This document shows, one piece after another, positions 1 to 10,572 of a DNA stretch of 64,000 nucleotides. Each line of letters starts with the position of its first letter. Positions within the stretch are counted from its first letter, which is position 1. The stretch is from Microbispora oryzae. Lineage in GTDB: Bacteria > Actinomycetota > Actinomycetes > Streptosporangiales > Streptosporangiaceae. The notes below the pieces were generated by a model that saw only the letters and a list, made by a program, of their open reading frames with translations, made no database searches and was not told the DNA's origin. The DNA lies in NCBI RefSeq assembly GCF_017896165.1, contig NZ_JAFCNB010000002.1:496001-560000 (forward strand). Direction: 5' to 3'. A program made the position numbers and the translations under genes.

Positions 1-81
1 CACCTTGAGGCCCTCGGTCACGACCTCGGTCCCGATTCCGTCGCCAGGGATGACCGCCAGGCGGATGTTGCTCGACTCCAT
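1..81 (-). CDS. leuB: 3-isopropylmalate dehydrogenase, N-terminal fragment cut by window edge
   Basis: Only the first 27 codons are in the window. They encode a short leader and then IRLAVIPGDGIGTEVVTEG, the diagnostic N-terminus of the isopropylmalate/isocitrate dehydrogenase family. LeuB oxidatively decarboxylates 3-isopropylmalate in leucine synthesis. The ATG (complement of 79-81) is the only candidate start before this motif. Location beside serA and ilvBHC matches the actinobacterial branched-chain cluster and favours LeuB over isocitrate dehydrogenase. The remainder lies outside the window. Confidence 0.85.
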   Translation of the reverse strand, partial: MESSNIRLAVIPGDGIGTEVVTEGLKV

Positions 82-148
82 GCGAGTACCTTACCCGTTG
101 TCTCGGTGCTTGAGCACCGGTCTCACTATTCGGTCGCCACGGGCTCGG

Positions 149-259
149 TCAACGCTGGGGGATGCCGCCGTTGTCACGGCGGTCGAGGGCGATCTGCAGC
201 GCCGCCGCGGCCTCGTCCTCATGCTCGTCGGCACGGTTCCACGGATACATCTCGTACAT
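149..259 (-). CDS. candidate small protein (36 aa) upstream of leuB
   Basis: Reading on the minus strand gives a peptide beginning MYEMYPWNR, then an acidic DEHEDEAAAA stretch and ALQIALDRRDNGG near the end. It is not a family I can name. About 30 of 35 codons end in G or C, as in real genes here, and the composition is not arginine-rich like noncoding frames of this genome. The stop lies 67 nt before the leuB ATG, on the same strand, so co-transcription is possible. An in-frame ATG at 271 would add four residues; neither start has a strong ribosome site. The peptide has no run of Leu/Ile/Val codons, so it is not a classical leucine attenuation leader. Confidence 0.5.
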   Translation of the reverse strand: MYEMYPWNRADEHEDEAAAALQIALDRRDNGGIPQR

Positions 260-475
260 GGCGGGTCTCATCTCGACAGAAGGGATTCCGTGGGACGGGT
301 TCGGATGGCGAACCCCGATGGTCCGGCTCCGGTTCGGACGCGGATCGCGCGTCGCGGAACACCGAGCCGACAGCCCCGAGCCGCGCGCGGCGGCGGGCCT
401 GCCCCTGCCTGATCAGGCGTCACCACAGGCCGTCGCACGTACGGACACCTGCGGTTTCGTTACCCACGACACTAC

Positions 476-516
476 CTCAGAATCTCTTAGGACGACCTAG
501 TATCTTGCATTCTGAG
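476..516. promoter_or_regulatory. AT-rich nested inverted repeat upstream of leuB
   Basis: Perfect 8-bp arms CTCAGAAT (476-483) and ATTCTGAG (509-516) enclose a smaller TAGG-ACGA-CCTA palindrome (488-499). It is an AT-rich island in very GC-rich DNA. The stretch 272-611 holds no gene I can support; this is its only clear structure. It could be an operator or promoter region for the small gene and leuB, but no match to a known regulator was recognised. Confidence 0.35.
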
Positions 517-611
517 ACAACGGGTTCACCGGACGGGGGCGGGGCCGGGCGGCCGGCCCCCGGGGACCGGCGGCAAAGAGGCGCGGGAGAAAGAGACCCG
601 GGACGCAAGAA

Positions 612-640
612 GCCCCGCCGTCCACGAGGGGCGGCGGGGC
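612..640 (-). terminator. rho-independent-type hairpin after serA
   Basis: GCCCCGCCG (612-620) and CGGCGGGGC (632-640) form a perfect 9-bp stem with an 11-nt loop. On the minus strand it is followed by TTCTTGC, a weak U-tract. It lies about 90 nt beyond the serA stop and before the leuB unit. Confidence 0.6.
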
Positions 641-665
641 CAGACGGGTCGGACACCCATGACGT

Positions 666-718
666 CAGTGACGTTCAGTGACTTCCGTGACCTCAGCGAG
701 GCCAGTGACGTTCAGTGA
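666..718. repeat. short direct repeats just beyond the serA stop
   Basis: The 16-mer CAGTGACGTTCAGTGA occurs at 666-681 and 703-718, inside a run of degenerate CAGTGA units reaching about 728. serA ends at 731. On the serA strand the unit reads TCACTG. Confidence 0.7.
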
Positions 719-730
719 TGTCCAGTGAGA

Positions 731-2320
731 TCAGTCCTCCAAGTCGACCGTACGGCCGCTGTCGGCGCCGATCTCGCCGCCGATCTGCTCAACCACCTCG
801 GACGGGATCGCCGAGTCGACGGTCAGCGCGATCAGGGCCTTGCCGCCCTTGACGTCCCGCGAGACCTGCATCGAGGCGATGTTGATCCCGTGCTCGCCGA
901 GCAGCCGGCCGACGATGCCCACGATGCCGGGCCGGTCGGTGTAGGTGAAGAACGCGAGGTGCTCGGTGGGCTCGATCTCCATCGCGTAGCCGTTGACCTC
1001 GACGATCTTGGTGATCTGCCGGGGCCCGGACAGCGTGCCGGAGACCGACACGGTGCGCCCGTCGGCCAGCACGCCGCGGACGGTCACGACGTTGCGCCAG
1101 TCGGGGCTCTCCGCGCTCGTGACGAGCTCGACGACCGTGCCCCGGTCCTTGGCGAGCAGCGGGGCGTTGACGTAGGTGACCGCGTCCTCGACCACATCGG
1201 TGAACACGCCCTTGAGCGCCGCGAGCTCCAGTACGCGGACGTCCTCGGCGGCGATCTCGCCGCGGACCTCGACGTCGAGGCGGGCCGCGACCTCGCCGGC
1301 CAGGGCGGTGAAGATGCGGCCCAGCTTCTCGGTGAGCGGCAGGCCCGGCTTGACGTCCTCGGCCACGGCGCCGCCCTGGACGTTCACCGCGTCGGGCACG
1401 AACTCACCGGCCAGCGCGAGCTTGACGCTCCGCGCGACCTGGGTGCCGGCCTTCTCCTGCGCCTCGTGGGTGGACGCGCCGAGGTGCGGGGTCACCACGA
1501 CCTGGTCGAACTCGAACAGCGGGCTGTCGGTGCACGGCTCCTTGGCGAAGACGTCGATACCCGCGCCGGCCACCCGGCCCTCTTTGAGGGCGGAGTAGAG
1601 GGCGTTCTCGTCGATGATGCCGCCGCGCGCCACGTTCACCAGCCGCACGCTGGGCTTGACCAGGTGGAGCTCCCGGTCACCGATGAGACCGATGGTCTCC
1701 TTCGACTTCGGCAGGTGGACGGTGATGAAGTCGGCCTGCTGGAGCAGCTCCTCCAGCGTCACCAGCCGGACACCCATCTGCGCGGCCCGGGCCGGCTGCA
1801 GGTAGGGGTCGTACGCGATGATCTCGACGCCGAACGGCTGGAGCCGCTGGGCGACCAGCTGGCCGATCTTGCCAAGGCCGAGGACGCCGACGACCTTCTC
1901 GTCGAGCTCGACGCCGGTGTACTTGGAGCGCTTCCACTCGCCGTCCTTCAGGGCGGAGTGGGCCTGCGCCACGTTCCTGGCGCTGGCGAGGATCAGGGCG
2001 ACCGTGTGCTCGGCCGCGCTGGTGATGTTGGAGGTGGGGGCGTTGACGACCATGACCCCGGCCTTGGTCGCCGCCTCGACGTCGACGTTGTCGAGCCCGA
2101 CGCCCGCGCGGGCCACGACCCGCAGCTTGGGCGCGGCCGCGATGGCCTCGGCGTCCACCTGGGTGGCGCTGCGGACGATCAGCGCGTCGACGTCGGCGAG
2201 GGCGGGCAGCAGCTGGGAGCGATCGGCTCCGTCGGTGTGCCGGACCTCGAAGTCCGCGCCGAGCACGGCGAGGCCCGCTTCGGAGAGCTCTTCTGCGACA
2301 AGGACGACGGGCTTGTTCAC
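731..2320 (-). CDS. serA: D-3-phosphoglycerate dehydrogenase
   Basis: SerA oxidises 3-phosphoglycerate to 3-phosphohydroxypyruvate, the first step of serine synthesis, in the cytoplasm. At 529 aa it is the long actinobacterial form. It has a catalytic and NAD-binding region with GLGKIG near residues 148-153, the RGGIIDE and HLGAST motifs, an intervening ASB region, and a C-terminal ACT domain (about 455-529, FFTYTDRPGIVGIVG), which in this family mediates serine feedback. I chose the GTG at 2320 because AAAGGAC sits 6 nt upstream and the protein then begins NKPVVLVAEEL as in homologues; an ATG 10 codons earlier lacks such a site. An imperfect palindrome GTGAAAGCTCTCAC (2377-2390) lies about 57 nt upstream and may be regulatory. 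Confidence 0.96.
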   Translation of the reverse strand: MNKPVVLVAEELSEAGLAVLGADFEVRHTDGADRSQLLPALADVDALIVRSATQVDAEAIAAAPKLRVVARAGVGLDNVDVEAATKAGVMVVNAPTSNITSAAEHTVALILASARNVAQAHSALKDGEWKRSKYTGVELDEKVVGVLGLGKIGQLVAQRLQPFGVEIIAYDPYLQPARAAQMGVRLVTLEELLQQADFITVHLPKSKETIGLIGDRELHLVKPSVRLVNVARGGIIDENALYSALKEGRVAGAGIDVFAKEPCTDSPLFEFDQVVVTPHLGASTHEAQEKAGTQVARSVKLALAGEFVPDAVNVQGGAVAEDVKPGLPLTEKLGRIFTALAGEVAARLDVEVRGEIAAEDVRVLELAALKGVFTDVVEDAVTYVNAPLLAKDRGTVVELVTSAESPDWRNVVTVRGVLADGRTVSVSGTLSGPRQITKIVEVNGYAMEIEPTEHLAFFTYTDRPGIVGIVGRLLGEHGINIASMQVSRDVKGGKALIALTVDSAIPSEVVEQIGGEIGADSGRTVDLED

Positions 2321-2610
2321 TGGTGAGTCCTTTGTGAAGTGCGACGGCACGGACAGCGTGAGTCTATCCGGCGCTTGTGAAAGCTCTCACGAGCGATCCG
2401 GCATCCGAGACGCGGGTCCCCCGCGAGCCGTGCCGAGCCCGCGGGTTTCCGGGCCCGCGTCGCACCGGCGTCGCACCGGCATCGTGACGACGTCAGGCCG
2501 GCATCGTGCTGACATCACAGAGGGATACGACGCGGTTCCGCTGCGTGCCTGACCGGCGGCATTCCGTACCCGTTTGGAGCGATCCCATCCTCTTGACCGC
2601 CAAGTTGGTA

Positions 2611-2640
2611 TTGATCCGACCCAATCTTCGCGATTAGCCT
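2611..2640 (+). promoter_or_regulatory. candidate promoter for the 2675 gene
   Basis: TTGATC (2611-2616) and TAGCCT (2635-2640) are separated by 18 bp and would start transcription about 28 nt before the ATG at 2675. The rest of the 2351-2674 gap holds only the GTGAAAGCTCTCAC palindrome near serA and short direct repeats around 2461-2510 (GGCATCGTG twice, CGTCGCACCGGC twice). I see no gene there. Confidence 0.35.
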
Positions 2641-2674
2641 GATTCGCCATGGTCCAGTCCCTATCGTTCAGGCT

Positions 2675-3607
2675 ATGAGCATCGGGAACCCCTCCCTGGG
2701 CGACCTTCTCGCGCGGCACGGCAGTCCACGACAACTGCTGGCGGCTCTCGCGGAATGGGGCATCCTGGTGGCGGTCCGCCCCGACCGTTCAGTGGTGCTC
2801 GGCACGACCCAGAGCGGCGAACGCGTGCTGCTCGGATATACGGGACCGGCGACCTACGCCCGTCACCGTGGCAGCCACTCCCTGTCGGCGTGCGACGCCG
2901 ACACCATCCTCGACATCCAGCGCGTCACCGGCGTGCGTGAGATCGTGATCGACGCGGCCGGCCCGGCGGCCGCCGCCGTCCCCATCGACGATCTCAGACG
3001 GCACCTCCGGGAGACCCGGACCGGACCGACGCACGCGCTGTCCGCCCTCGGCTCCCCCGCCATCACCCCAACGGCGTACGCCACGGGCGCGATGGCGACG
3101 GTCACCCGGGCGCAGCTGGCGTACGGCGCACCGCCACCCCATCCGGCGGACGCCCCCGTGCATCCGCCCGCCCCTCCGGAGGCGCGCCCGGCCGCGCACA
3201 CACCCACGCCCGCGGCGCCACCGCAGTGGGTTCCCGCGCCGCGCCAGCATCTGTCCGGGGCGATGCAGGTGGTCGATCCCGGCTATCGCAAGACCTCGCA
3301 TCCGATTTTGCCCGCCATGCGTGTGGCGATCGGCGAGCTGCTGCGCGACTACCCGCTGGTGCACCATGTGTGGATCTCCGAGGCGCGGACCGTCTCCGGC
3401 TCGTGGGGGATCATGCTGCACGTCAAGGTGCACACGCGGTCGGCCGACGACATCGTCCGCGACCTGCACCGCCGGGTCCGCGCCCGGCTCCCGCAGCTCG
3501 CGGCCAGCGAGGCGCCCGTGCTCATGGCCCGGGTGACGGACGCGCACAGCGAACGCCGGATGATCGAGATCGGCGCGCACGTCGTGTGCGCCGATGTGCG
3601 GGACTAG
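2675..3607 (+). CDS. SseB-like domain protein of unknown role
   Basis: The 310-aa soluble protein has three parts. Residues 1-115 resemble the SseB N-terminal domain (LLAALAEWGILVAVRPD, later EIVIDAAGPAAAAVPIDDL). Residues about 150-200 are a Pro/Ala-rich linker. The C-terminal ~100 residues (from HPILPAMRVAIGELLRDYP) resemble the SseB C-terminal domain. SseB-like proteins are common in actinobacteria and have no settled biochemical role. No signal peptide or membrane segment is visible. It is divergent from serA and followed by the transporter gene, with no clear operon link. The ribosome site is weak. Confidence 0.7.
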   Translation: MSIGNPSLGDLLARHGSPRQLLAALAEWGILVAVRPDRSVVLGTTQSGERVLLGYTGPATYARHRGSHSLSACDADTILDIQRVTGVREIVIDAAGPAAAAVPIDDLRRHLRETRTGPTHALSALGSPAITPTAYATGAMATVTRAQLAYGAPPPHPADAPVHPPAPPEARPAAHTPTPAAPPQWVPAPRQHLSGAMQVVDPGYRKTSHPILPAMRVAIGELLRDYPLVHHVWISEARTVSGSWGIMLHVKVHTRSADDIVRDLHRRVRARLPQLAASEAPVLMARVTDAHSERRMIEIGAHVVCADVRD

Positions 3608-3695
3608 CGGACCTAGCAGAGACCGGCCGGCATCGAAGCGATCACGGTCCGCAGAAGGGTTCCAAAACGGGCGCTTGCTCGGATTGAATGTCGCC

Positions 3696-5135
3696 ATGGT
3701 CTCAACGGCGGCGCCCTCAAGGCCGGTCTCCCTCGGTTCACGACTCGGTTACGCCGTCGGCTCGTTCTGCACGGGCAACTTCACCACGATCCCCGGCCTG
3801 CTCCTGCTCTACTACATGACGAACACCCTGGCGGTGCCCGCGGCGCTCGCGGGCACCGTGCTGTTCCTGCCCAAGGCGTGGGATCTGATCCTCAACCCGC
3901 TGGTAGGCCGGTGGTCCGACCGGACCAGTTCGCGGTGGGGCCCCCGCCGGCCCTGGCTGCTCGCCGGAGCCGCCGTGCTGCCGGTGTCGTTCGCCCTGAT
4001 GTTCGCCGGTCCTCCGCTCACCGGTGTCGGCGCCTCGGTCTACGTCGGCGTGACGTTCCTGGTCGCGGCCACCGGCTTCGCCCTCTACGAGGTGCCGTAC
4101 AAGGCGATGCCCGCGGAGATGACCCGCGACTATCACGAGCGGACCTCGCTGCTGCAGTGGCGCATGATCTTCATCGCGATCGCCATCGGGATGAGCGGCA
4201 TCCTCGCCCCGATCCTCGCGGACGAATCGGTGGACGGCTACCGGCTCATGGGGATCACCTTCGCCTCGATCTTCCTCCTCGCCATGCTGGCGTCGTTCTT
4301 CGGCACGGCGCGGGCTCCGTTCACCGGCCAGCAGCAGTCGAAGGGCACCCTGCGGGCCCAGCTCGCCGCCGCGCGCGGCAGCAAGCCGTTCATGTGGCTG
4401 CTGGGCCTGAGCTCGGCGCAGACCCTCGCCTCGGGCGTCCTGCTCGCCGGAGCCCCCTACTTCGCCGCGTACACCCTGGGCGACCCCGACGCGACCAGCA
4501 CACTCTTCGCGGCGCTCGTCGGGCCGATGCTGATCACGATGCATCCGTGGACCTGGGTGTCGCGCAGGCTCGACAAGCGCGGCGCGATGCTCCTGTCGGG
4601 CGGCCTGTTCACGGCCGGCGCCGTGCTCCTCGCCGCCGCCCCCGCGTTCGGCTCCCTGTACGCGCACCTGGTCGTGATGGTCATGGGCATCGGCTATGCC
4701 GGCCTGCAGATCCTGCAGTTCTCGATGCTCGCCGACGTCATCGCCTACGACGGGGCGGTGAGCGGGGAACGCAGGGGCGGCGTGCTCACCGGCCTGTGGA
4801 CCGCGGTGGAGAGCGCGGTCGCCGCCCTCGGCGCCACCCTCTACGGCTGGGTGCTCGCCGCCGGCGGGTTCGTCTCCTCCGACCCGGAGCACCCGGTGAG
4901 CCAGCCGGAGAGCGCCCATGTGGCCATCGTCGTCGGCCTGTCGCTGGTGCCGGCGGTAATCACGCTCGCCGGCGTGCTGATGACGCTCAAGTACGACCTC
5001 ACCCCCGCCCGCCTCGCTGCGGCCACCGCGGGGACCGCCCCAGGGACCACGGATGGGAACGGTGTGGAGACCGACGCGGGGCCCTCCACAGGGACCACCG
5101 CGGCTCCGGGGGCTCCCGCGTCACCGGAATCCTGA
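3696..5135 (+). CDS. GPH-type (MFS_2) sugar:cation symporter family transporter
   Basis: A 479-aa inner-membrane transporter with about 12 hydrophobic segments. The signature after the second segment, DLILNPLVGRWSDRTSSRWG followed by PRRPW, is typical of the glycoside-pentoside-hexuronide (MelB-like) branch of the major facilitator superfamily. The substrate cannot be told from sequence. The last ~45 residues form a hydrophilic Thr/Ala/Pro-rich cytoplasmic tail. The ATG at 3696 was chosen because the hydrophobic core starts shortly after it; upstream in-frame residues are Arg/Ser-rich and not family-like. No catabolic genes adjoin it. Confidence 0.88.
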   Translation: MVSTAAPSRPVSLGSRLGYAVGSFCTGNFTTIPGLLLLYYMTNTLAVPAALAGTVLFLPKAWDLILNPLVGRWSDRTSSRWGPRRPWLLAGAAVLPVSFALMFAGPPLTGVGASVYVGVTFLVAATGFALYEVPYKAMPAEMTRDYHERTSLLQWRMIFIAIAIGMSGILAPILADESVDGYRLMGITFASIFLLAMLASFFGTARAPFTGQQQSKGTLRAQLAAARGSKPFMWLLGLSSAQTLASGVLLAGAPYFAAYTLGDPDATSTLFAALVGPMLITMHPWTWVSRRLDKRGAMLLSGGLFTAGAVLLAAAPAFGSLYAHLVVMVMGIGYAGLQILQFSMLADVIAYDGAVSGERRGGVLTGLWTAVESAVAALGATLYGWVLAAGGFVSSDPEHPVSQPESAHVAIVVGLSLVPAVITLAGVLMTLKYDLTPARLAAATAGTAPGTTDGNGVETDAGPSTGTTAAPGAPASPES

Positions 5136-5386
5136 GCCTCCGGCCGGCCCACGTCGCCCCGCAGCGCCCCGCGCCTCATCCGCGCCTCGTCCGGGTTGCC
5201 TGGAACGCGCCGACCTGCGCATATCCCTCCAAACCATGACATCTGGAACGGGATAAAAGGTACAGATGTGACGTATGCGTAGGTAGATATTTTAGAGATT
5301 GGGGTGATTTTTTCGGACAAGAGGGGTTGAGACGCACCATAATGACGACTTCCGTCCAGCGTCTAACCCCCACTGGAGGAAAGATC

Positions 5387-6247
5387 GTGAACAGAGCGCT
5401 CGGAGCGGTTCTGTGCCTCGGAAGCGTCGTGGCGCTCGGTGCGTCCGCCGTCCCCGCCCAGGCCGCGACGCAGGCCCTGCAGGCGGGCTGCCGGGTGGCC
5501 ACCGCGAAACCGCACGTCGGCGAGGATGGCAAGATCCGCGCGGCGGGCTCGCGGGCCGGCTGCCAGGTGCCCGCACGGTTCAGGGTCCGCGTCCTGCGCG
5601 CGCAGCCCGGCCCCGACCGCGTGGCGAAGAGCGGCGCCAAAGTGGTGCGGAACGGACGGGTCACCCTGACCGTCCCCTGCGTGCCCGGCGTCTACTACAC
5701 CTACGTCACCGACTACCGGGGGCACACCGCCCGGTCGAAGCCGGTGCGGCTGACCAGCTGCACGCCCGCGCCCTCCCCCGTGCCGTCCGCCTCCGCCGCG
5801 GCGACACCCCCCGCGAGCCCGGTGCCATCCGCGACCCCGTCCTCCTCCGGTGGTTCGGCGGCCGTGGGGACCGCGGTCGAGAACGAGGTGGTGCGCCTGA
5901 CCAACGTCGAACGGGCGAAGGCCGGCTGCGGCCCCCTCAGGCACGACGCCAAGCTCCACACCGCCGCGCTCGGCCACTCAGCCGACATGTCCGCGCAGAA
6001 CTACTTCGATCACACGTCGAAGGACGGCCGTTCCTTCGCCGATCGGATCAAGAACGCCGGCTACACCTTCACCGCGGCCGCGGAGAACATCGCGAAGGGC
6101 TACACGAACGCCCAGGCGGTGGTGCAGGGCTGGATGAACAGCTCCGGTCACCGGCAGAACATCCTCAACTGCGCCTACACCGACATCGGGGTCGGCTACT
6201 CCGCAGCAGGCGGCCCCTACTGGACGCAGGACTTCGGCAAGCACTGA
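5387..6247 (+). CDS. secreted CAP-domain (SCP/PR1, YkwD-like) protein
   Basis: The 286-aa protein starts at GTG 5387, with GGAGGAAAG immediately upstream. It has a Sec signal peptide (NRALGAVLCLGSVVALG, cleavage near AQA-A). A ~95-residue four-cysteine region follows, probably a beta-sandwich, then a Ser/Pro/Ala linker. The C-terminal CAP domain is about 120 residues (LTNVERAKAGCGPL; FDHTSKDGRSFADRI; AENIAKGY; WMNSSGHRQNIL). Bacterial CAP proteins are extracellular and mostly uncharacterised. The preceding 5240-5345 is unusually AT-rich, including TAGATATTTTAG and a T6 run, and probably contains the promoter. Confidence 0.88.
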   Translation: MNRALGAVLCLGSVVALGASAVPAQAATQALQAGCRVATAKPHVGEDGKIRAAGSRAGCQVPARFRVRVLRAQPGPDRVAKSGAKVVRNGRVTLTVPCVPGVYYTYVTDYRGHTARSKPVRLTSCTPAPSPVPSASAAATPPASPVPSATPSSSGGSAAVGTAVENEVVRLTNVERAKAGCGPLRHDAKLHTAALGHSADMSAQNYFDHTSKDGRSFADRIKNAGYTFTAAAENIAKGYTNAQAVVQGWMNSSGHRQNILNCAYTDIGVGYSAAGGPYWTQDFGKH

Positions 6248-6379
6248 GCCGGGTCATCGGCGGGGGCGCAGAGGCCTTTGAGGCGTCCGCCCCCGCCGCC
6301 CGCCGTTCCCGCTCCCGTCAGGAGCTGGAAAACGGCGGTCGTCTGGACACTTCGCACCACTCCGGCGGATACTCCAACC

Positions 6380-6916
6380 ATGAGCTCTCCCCCGGTTCGC
6401 GCATCGGACGGGGATCGCGACCGCGCGCTCAACGAGCTCCGTCAACGCGCCGCCGACGGCCATCTGTCGATGGACACCTTCGTCGGCCGCGTCGACATGG
6501 CTCTGCGCGCGCGCAGCCGTACCGAGCTGGACGAGCTGATCGCCGATCTCCCGCACCGTGGGCGCATGCGCAGGCGGATCACCGAGGCCGTCTCGTCGGT
6601 GTCGGACCTCACGCGGCGGATCGAGTCCGCCTGGCGCCGCCCCCGGCTGCCCCGCCTGGCCCTGCCCGGCGACGGCCGCGTCCGCTACGTCGTGGGCCGG
6701 GCGTCGGCCTGCGACCTCGTGCTGTCGGACGTCACGGTCTCCCGGCTCCACGCCGAGCTCCGGCGGGACGACGACCACTGGGTGCTCACCGATCTCGGCT
6801 CGATGAACGGCACCCGGCTGAACGGCTGGCGGCTGGTCGGCCCGGCCACCGTCCGGACGGGCGACGAGATCGCCTTCGGCGACTGCGTCTTCCTCCTGAC
6901 GGCTCCCGGAAGCTGA
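6380..6916 (+). CDS. DUF1707-FHA domain protein
   Basis: Residues 6-60 (RASDGDRDRALNELRQRA and FVGRVDMALRARSRTELDEL) form a DUF1707 domain. Residues about 95-178 form a forkhead-associated domain with the expected GR, S-LHAEL and GSMNGTRLNG motifs. FHA domains bind phosphothreonine, so it is a plausible partner of the Ser/Thr kinases elsewhere in the window; that link is inference. It is 178 aa from ATG 6380. No membrane segment is visible. Its 3' region (6934-6978) carries degenerate repeats of GCGGGCC-TGTATGA. Confidence 0.88.
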   Translation: MSSPPVRASDGDRDRALNELRQRAADGHLSMDTFVGRVDMALRARSRTELDELIADLPHRGRMRRRITEAVSSVSDLTRRIESAWRRPRLPRLALPGDGRVRYVVGRASACDLVLSDVTVSRLHAELRRDDDHWVLTDLGSMNGTRLNGWRLVGPATVRTGDEIAFGDCVFLLTAPGS

Positions 6917-6993
6917 GACTCCACCCCGTAGAAGCGGGCCGTATCAGAGCCGGCTGTATGAAGGCGGGCCTGTATGAGGGCGGCACAAACACG

Positions 6994-7026
6994 ACGGCCC
7001 GGACCGGCAGCGCCGGTCCGGGCCGT
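6994..7026 (-). terminator. strong hairpin terminator of ilvC
   Basis: A perfect 15-bp stem, ACGGCCCGGACCGGC (6994-7008) with its complement at 7012-7026, has a 3-nt loop AGC. On the minus strand it is followed by CGTGTTTGTG. It sits 17 nt past the ilvC stop and also faces the end of the DUF1707-FHA gene, so it may act in both directions. Confidence 0.8.
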
Positions 7027-7043
7027 GCATGACCCCTTCGGGA

Positions 7044-8620
<1,577 letters not shown>

Positions 8621-8708
8621 GCCCCCACCTCCGCGTGCGCGCCCGTCGGTCGCTCGGGCCGTTCACTCACGTGACGGCCCGTCCCGCCGGCACGGGTCCG
8701 GTTCTCGG

Positions 8709-10454
8709 TCATTCCTCGTTCTCCCACTTGGGCGCCATGTCGCGGGCGTACTTGATGTCGTCGTTGCTGGTGCCGGCGGCCACCATCGGCCACACCATGG
8801 CGTCCTGGTGCACGACGAAGTCCACCACGACCGGCACGTCGTTGATCTCCATGGCCTTCCGGATGGTCGCGTCGACGTCGCCGGGCCGCTCGCAGCGCAG
8901 GCCCACACAACCGTACGCGTCCGCCAGCTTCACGAAGTCCGGAATCCGCCTGGTCCTCTGCAGGTCCGTGTTGGAGTAGCGCTCGTCGTAGAAGAGCGTC
9001 TGCCACTGACGCACCATGCCGAGGTTGCCGTTGTTGATGACCGCCACCTTGATCGGCACACCCTCGATGGCGCAGGTCGCCAGCTCCTGGTTGGTCATCT
9101 GGAAGCAGCCGTCGCCGTCGATCGCCCACACCGTCGCGTCCGGGCGGCCCATCTTGGCGCCCATCGCGGCGGGGACCGCGAAGCCCATCGTGCCCGCGCC
9201 GCCGGAGTTGATGAAGGTGCCGGGCCGCTCGTAGCCGATGAACTGCGCCGCCCACATCTGGTGCTGGCCCACACCCGCGACGTAGAAGGCGTCCGGGCCG
9301 ACGATGTCGCTCAGCCGCTCCATGACGTACTGCGGGGCGAGTGAGCCGTCGGCGAACTCCTCGTACCCCAGCGGGTAGGTCTGCTTGTACCCGTTGAGGA
9401 TCTTCCACCAGTCGGCGTAGTCGCCCTTGCGGCCCTCGTTGATCTCGTTGCGCACGGCCTTGATCAGGTCGCCGATCACCTCGCGGCAGTCGCCCACGAT
9501 GGGGACGTCGGCGTGGCGGTTCTTGGAGATCTCCGCGGGGTCGATGTCCGCGTGGATGACCTTGGCGTGCGGCGCGAAGCTCGCCAGCTGGCCGGTGACC
9601 CGGTCGTCGAACCGGGTGCCGAGCGCGATCAGCAGGTCGGACCGCTGCAGCGCGCCCACGGCGGACACGCTGCCGTGCATGCCCGGCATGCCCATGTGCT
9701 GGGGGTGGCTGTCGGGGAACGTGCCCCGCGCCATCAGCGTCGTGACCACCGGGATTCCGGTCAGCTCGGCCAGCTCGCGCAGCTCTGCCGACGCCCCGGC
9801 CTTGTGCACGCCGCCGCCGACGTACAGGACCGGGCGGTGCGCGTCGGTCATCAGCCGGGCCGCCTCGCGGATCTGCTTCGAGTGGGGGCGGGTCACCGGC
9901 CGGTAGCCCGGCAGCTGCATGACGGGCGGCCAGGAGAACGTGGTCATGGCCTGCAACGCGTCCTTGGCGATGTCGACCAGCACCGGCCCCGGACGGCCCG
10001 TCGAGGCGATGTGGAACGCCTCGGCGATCGTCCTCGGGATGTCGTCCGCGTCGGTGACCAGGAAGTTGTGCTTGGTGATCGGCATGGTGATGCCGGAGAT
10101 GTCCGCCTCCTGGAAGGCGTCGGTCCCGATCAGCGGGCTGGAGACCTGGCCCGTGATCGCCACCATCGGCACCGAGTCCATGTACGCGTCCGCGATCGGG
10201 GTCACCAGGTTCGTCGCCCCGGGGCCGCTCGTCGCCATGCAGACACCGACCCGGCCGGTGGCCTGCGCGTACCCCTCGGCCGCGTGGCCGGCGCCCTGCT
10301 CGTGCCGTACAAGCACGTGCCGCACCTTGGTCGAGTCGTAGAGGGGATCGTAGGCGGGGAGAATGGCCCCGCCGGGGATCCCGAACACCGTGTCGACCCC
10401 GACCTGCTCCAGTGCCCTCACGAGGGCCTGGGCACCTGTCATCTGTTCGGTCAT
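8709..10454 (-). CDS. ilvB: acetolactate synthase large (catalytic) subunit
   Basis: This thiamine-diphosphate enzyme condenses two pyruvates, or pyruvate plus 2-oxobutyrate. It has 581 aa with all three domains. [15 protein letters not shown] near the N-terminus, [14 protein letters not shown] with the catalytic Glu region, and [12 protein letters not shown] for the cofactor and Mg2+ are intact. I place the start at ATG 10454, preceded by AAGGA about 9 nt upstream. An ATG at 10514 directly abuts the U-tract of the attenuator and has no ribosome site. Expression is predicted to depend on the leader peptide and terminator immediately upstream. Confidence 0.96.
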   Translation of the reverse strand: MTEQMTGAQALVRALEQVGVDTVFGIPGGAILPAYDPLYDSTKVRHVLVRHEQGAGHAAEGYAQATGRVGVCMATSGPGATNLVTPIADAYMDSVPMVAITGQVSSPLIGTDAFQEADISGITMPITKHNFLVTDADDIPRTIAEAFHIASTGRPGPVLVDIAKDALQAMTTFSWPPVMQLPGYRPVTRPHSKQIREAARLMTDAHRPVLYVGGGVHKAGASAELRELAELTGIPVVTTLMARGTFPDSHPQHMGMPGMHGSVSAVGALQRSDLLIALGTRFDDRVTGQLASFAPHAKVIHADIDPAEISKNRHADVPIVGDCREVIGDLIKAVRNEINEGRKGDYADWWKILNGYKQTYPLGYEEFADGSLAPQYVMERLSDIVGPDAFYVAGVGQHQMWAAQFIGYERPGTFINSGGAGTMGFAVPAAMGAKMGRPDATVWAIDGDGCFQMTNQELATCAIEGVPIKVAVINNGNLGMVRQWQTLFYDERYSNTDLQRTRRIPDFVKLADAYGCVGLRCERPGDVDATIRKAMEINDVPVVVDFVVHQDAMVWPMVAAGTSNDDIKYARDMAPKWENEE

Positions 10455-10514
10455 CGGCTCGTTCCTTGTGGCTGAGCGGCTGTGGCTGGTGTGGCTGGAG
10501 CTGTCTGCTGACAT

Positions 10515-10550
10515 AAAAAACGCCCCACCCGCCGAGGCGGAGCTGGGGCG
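10515..10550 (-). terminator. ilvB attenuator: terminator hairpin with U6 tract
   Basis: On the minus strand CGCCCCA pairs with TGGGGCG and an inner CCGCC with GGCGG across a small internal loop, followed directly by six Ts (10520-10515). It lies between the leader peptide and ilvB. A competing pairing exists between 10578-10585 and 10550-10557 (8 bp). A pause-type hairpin (AGTACTTCG with CGAAGCACT, 10563-10597) covers the Val-Leu control codons. This is the classical layout of amino-acid attenuation. Confidence 0.85.
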
Positions 10551-10572
10551 CGCGCAGGACCGAGTGCTTCGT

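Noticed and set aside
725..2326. Long plus-strand open frame opposite serA
   Set aside because: Composition is Asp/Leu/Gly/Arg-rich and mirrors serA codons; serA has full family motifs and a ribosome site on the minus strand.
5240..5386. Riboswitch in the AT-rich leader of the CAP gene
   Set aside because: Cyclic di-AMP riboswitches do precede some actinobacterial cell-wall genes, but I could not find their conserved core here.
10455..10514. ilvB start at the ATG 10514
   Set aside because: This ATG touches the U6 tract of the attenuator and has no ribosome site; ATG 10454 has AAGGA upstream and fits the family N-terminus.
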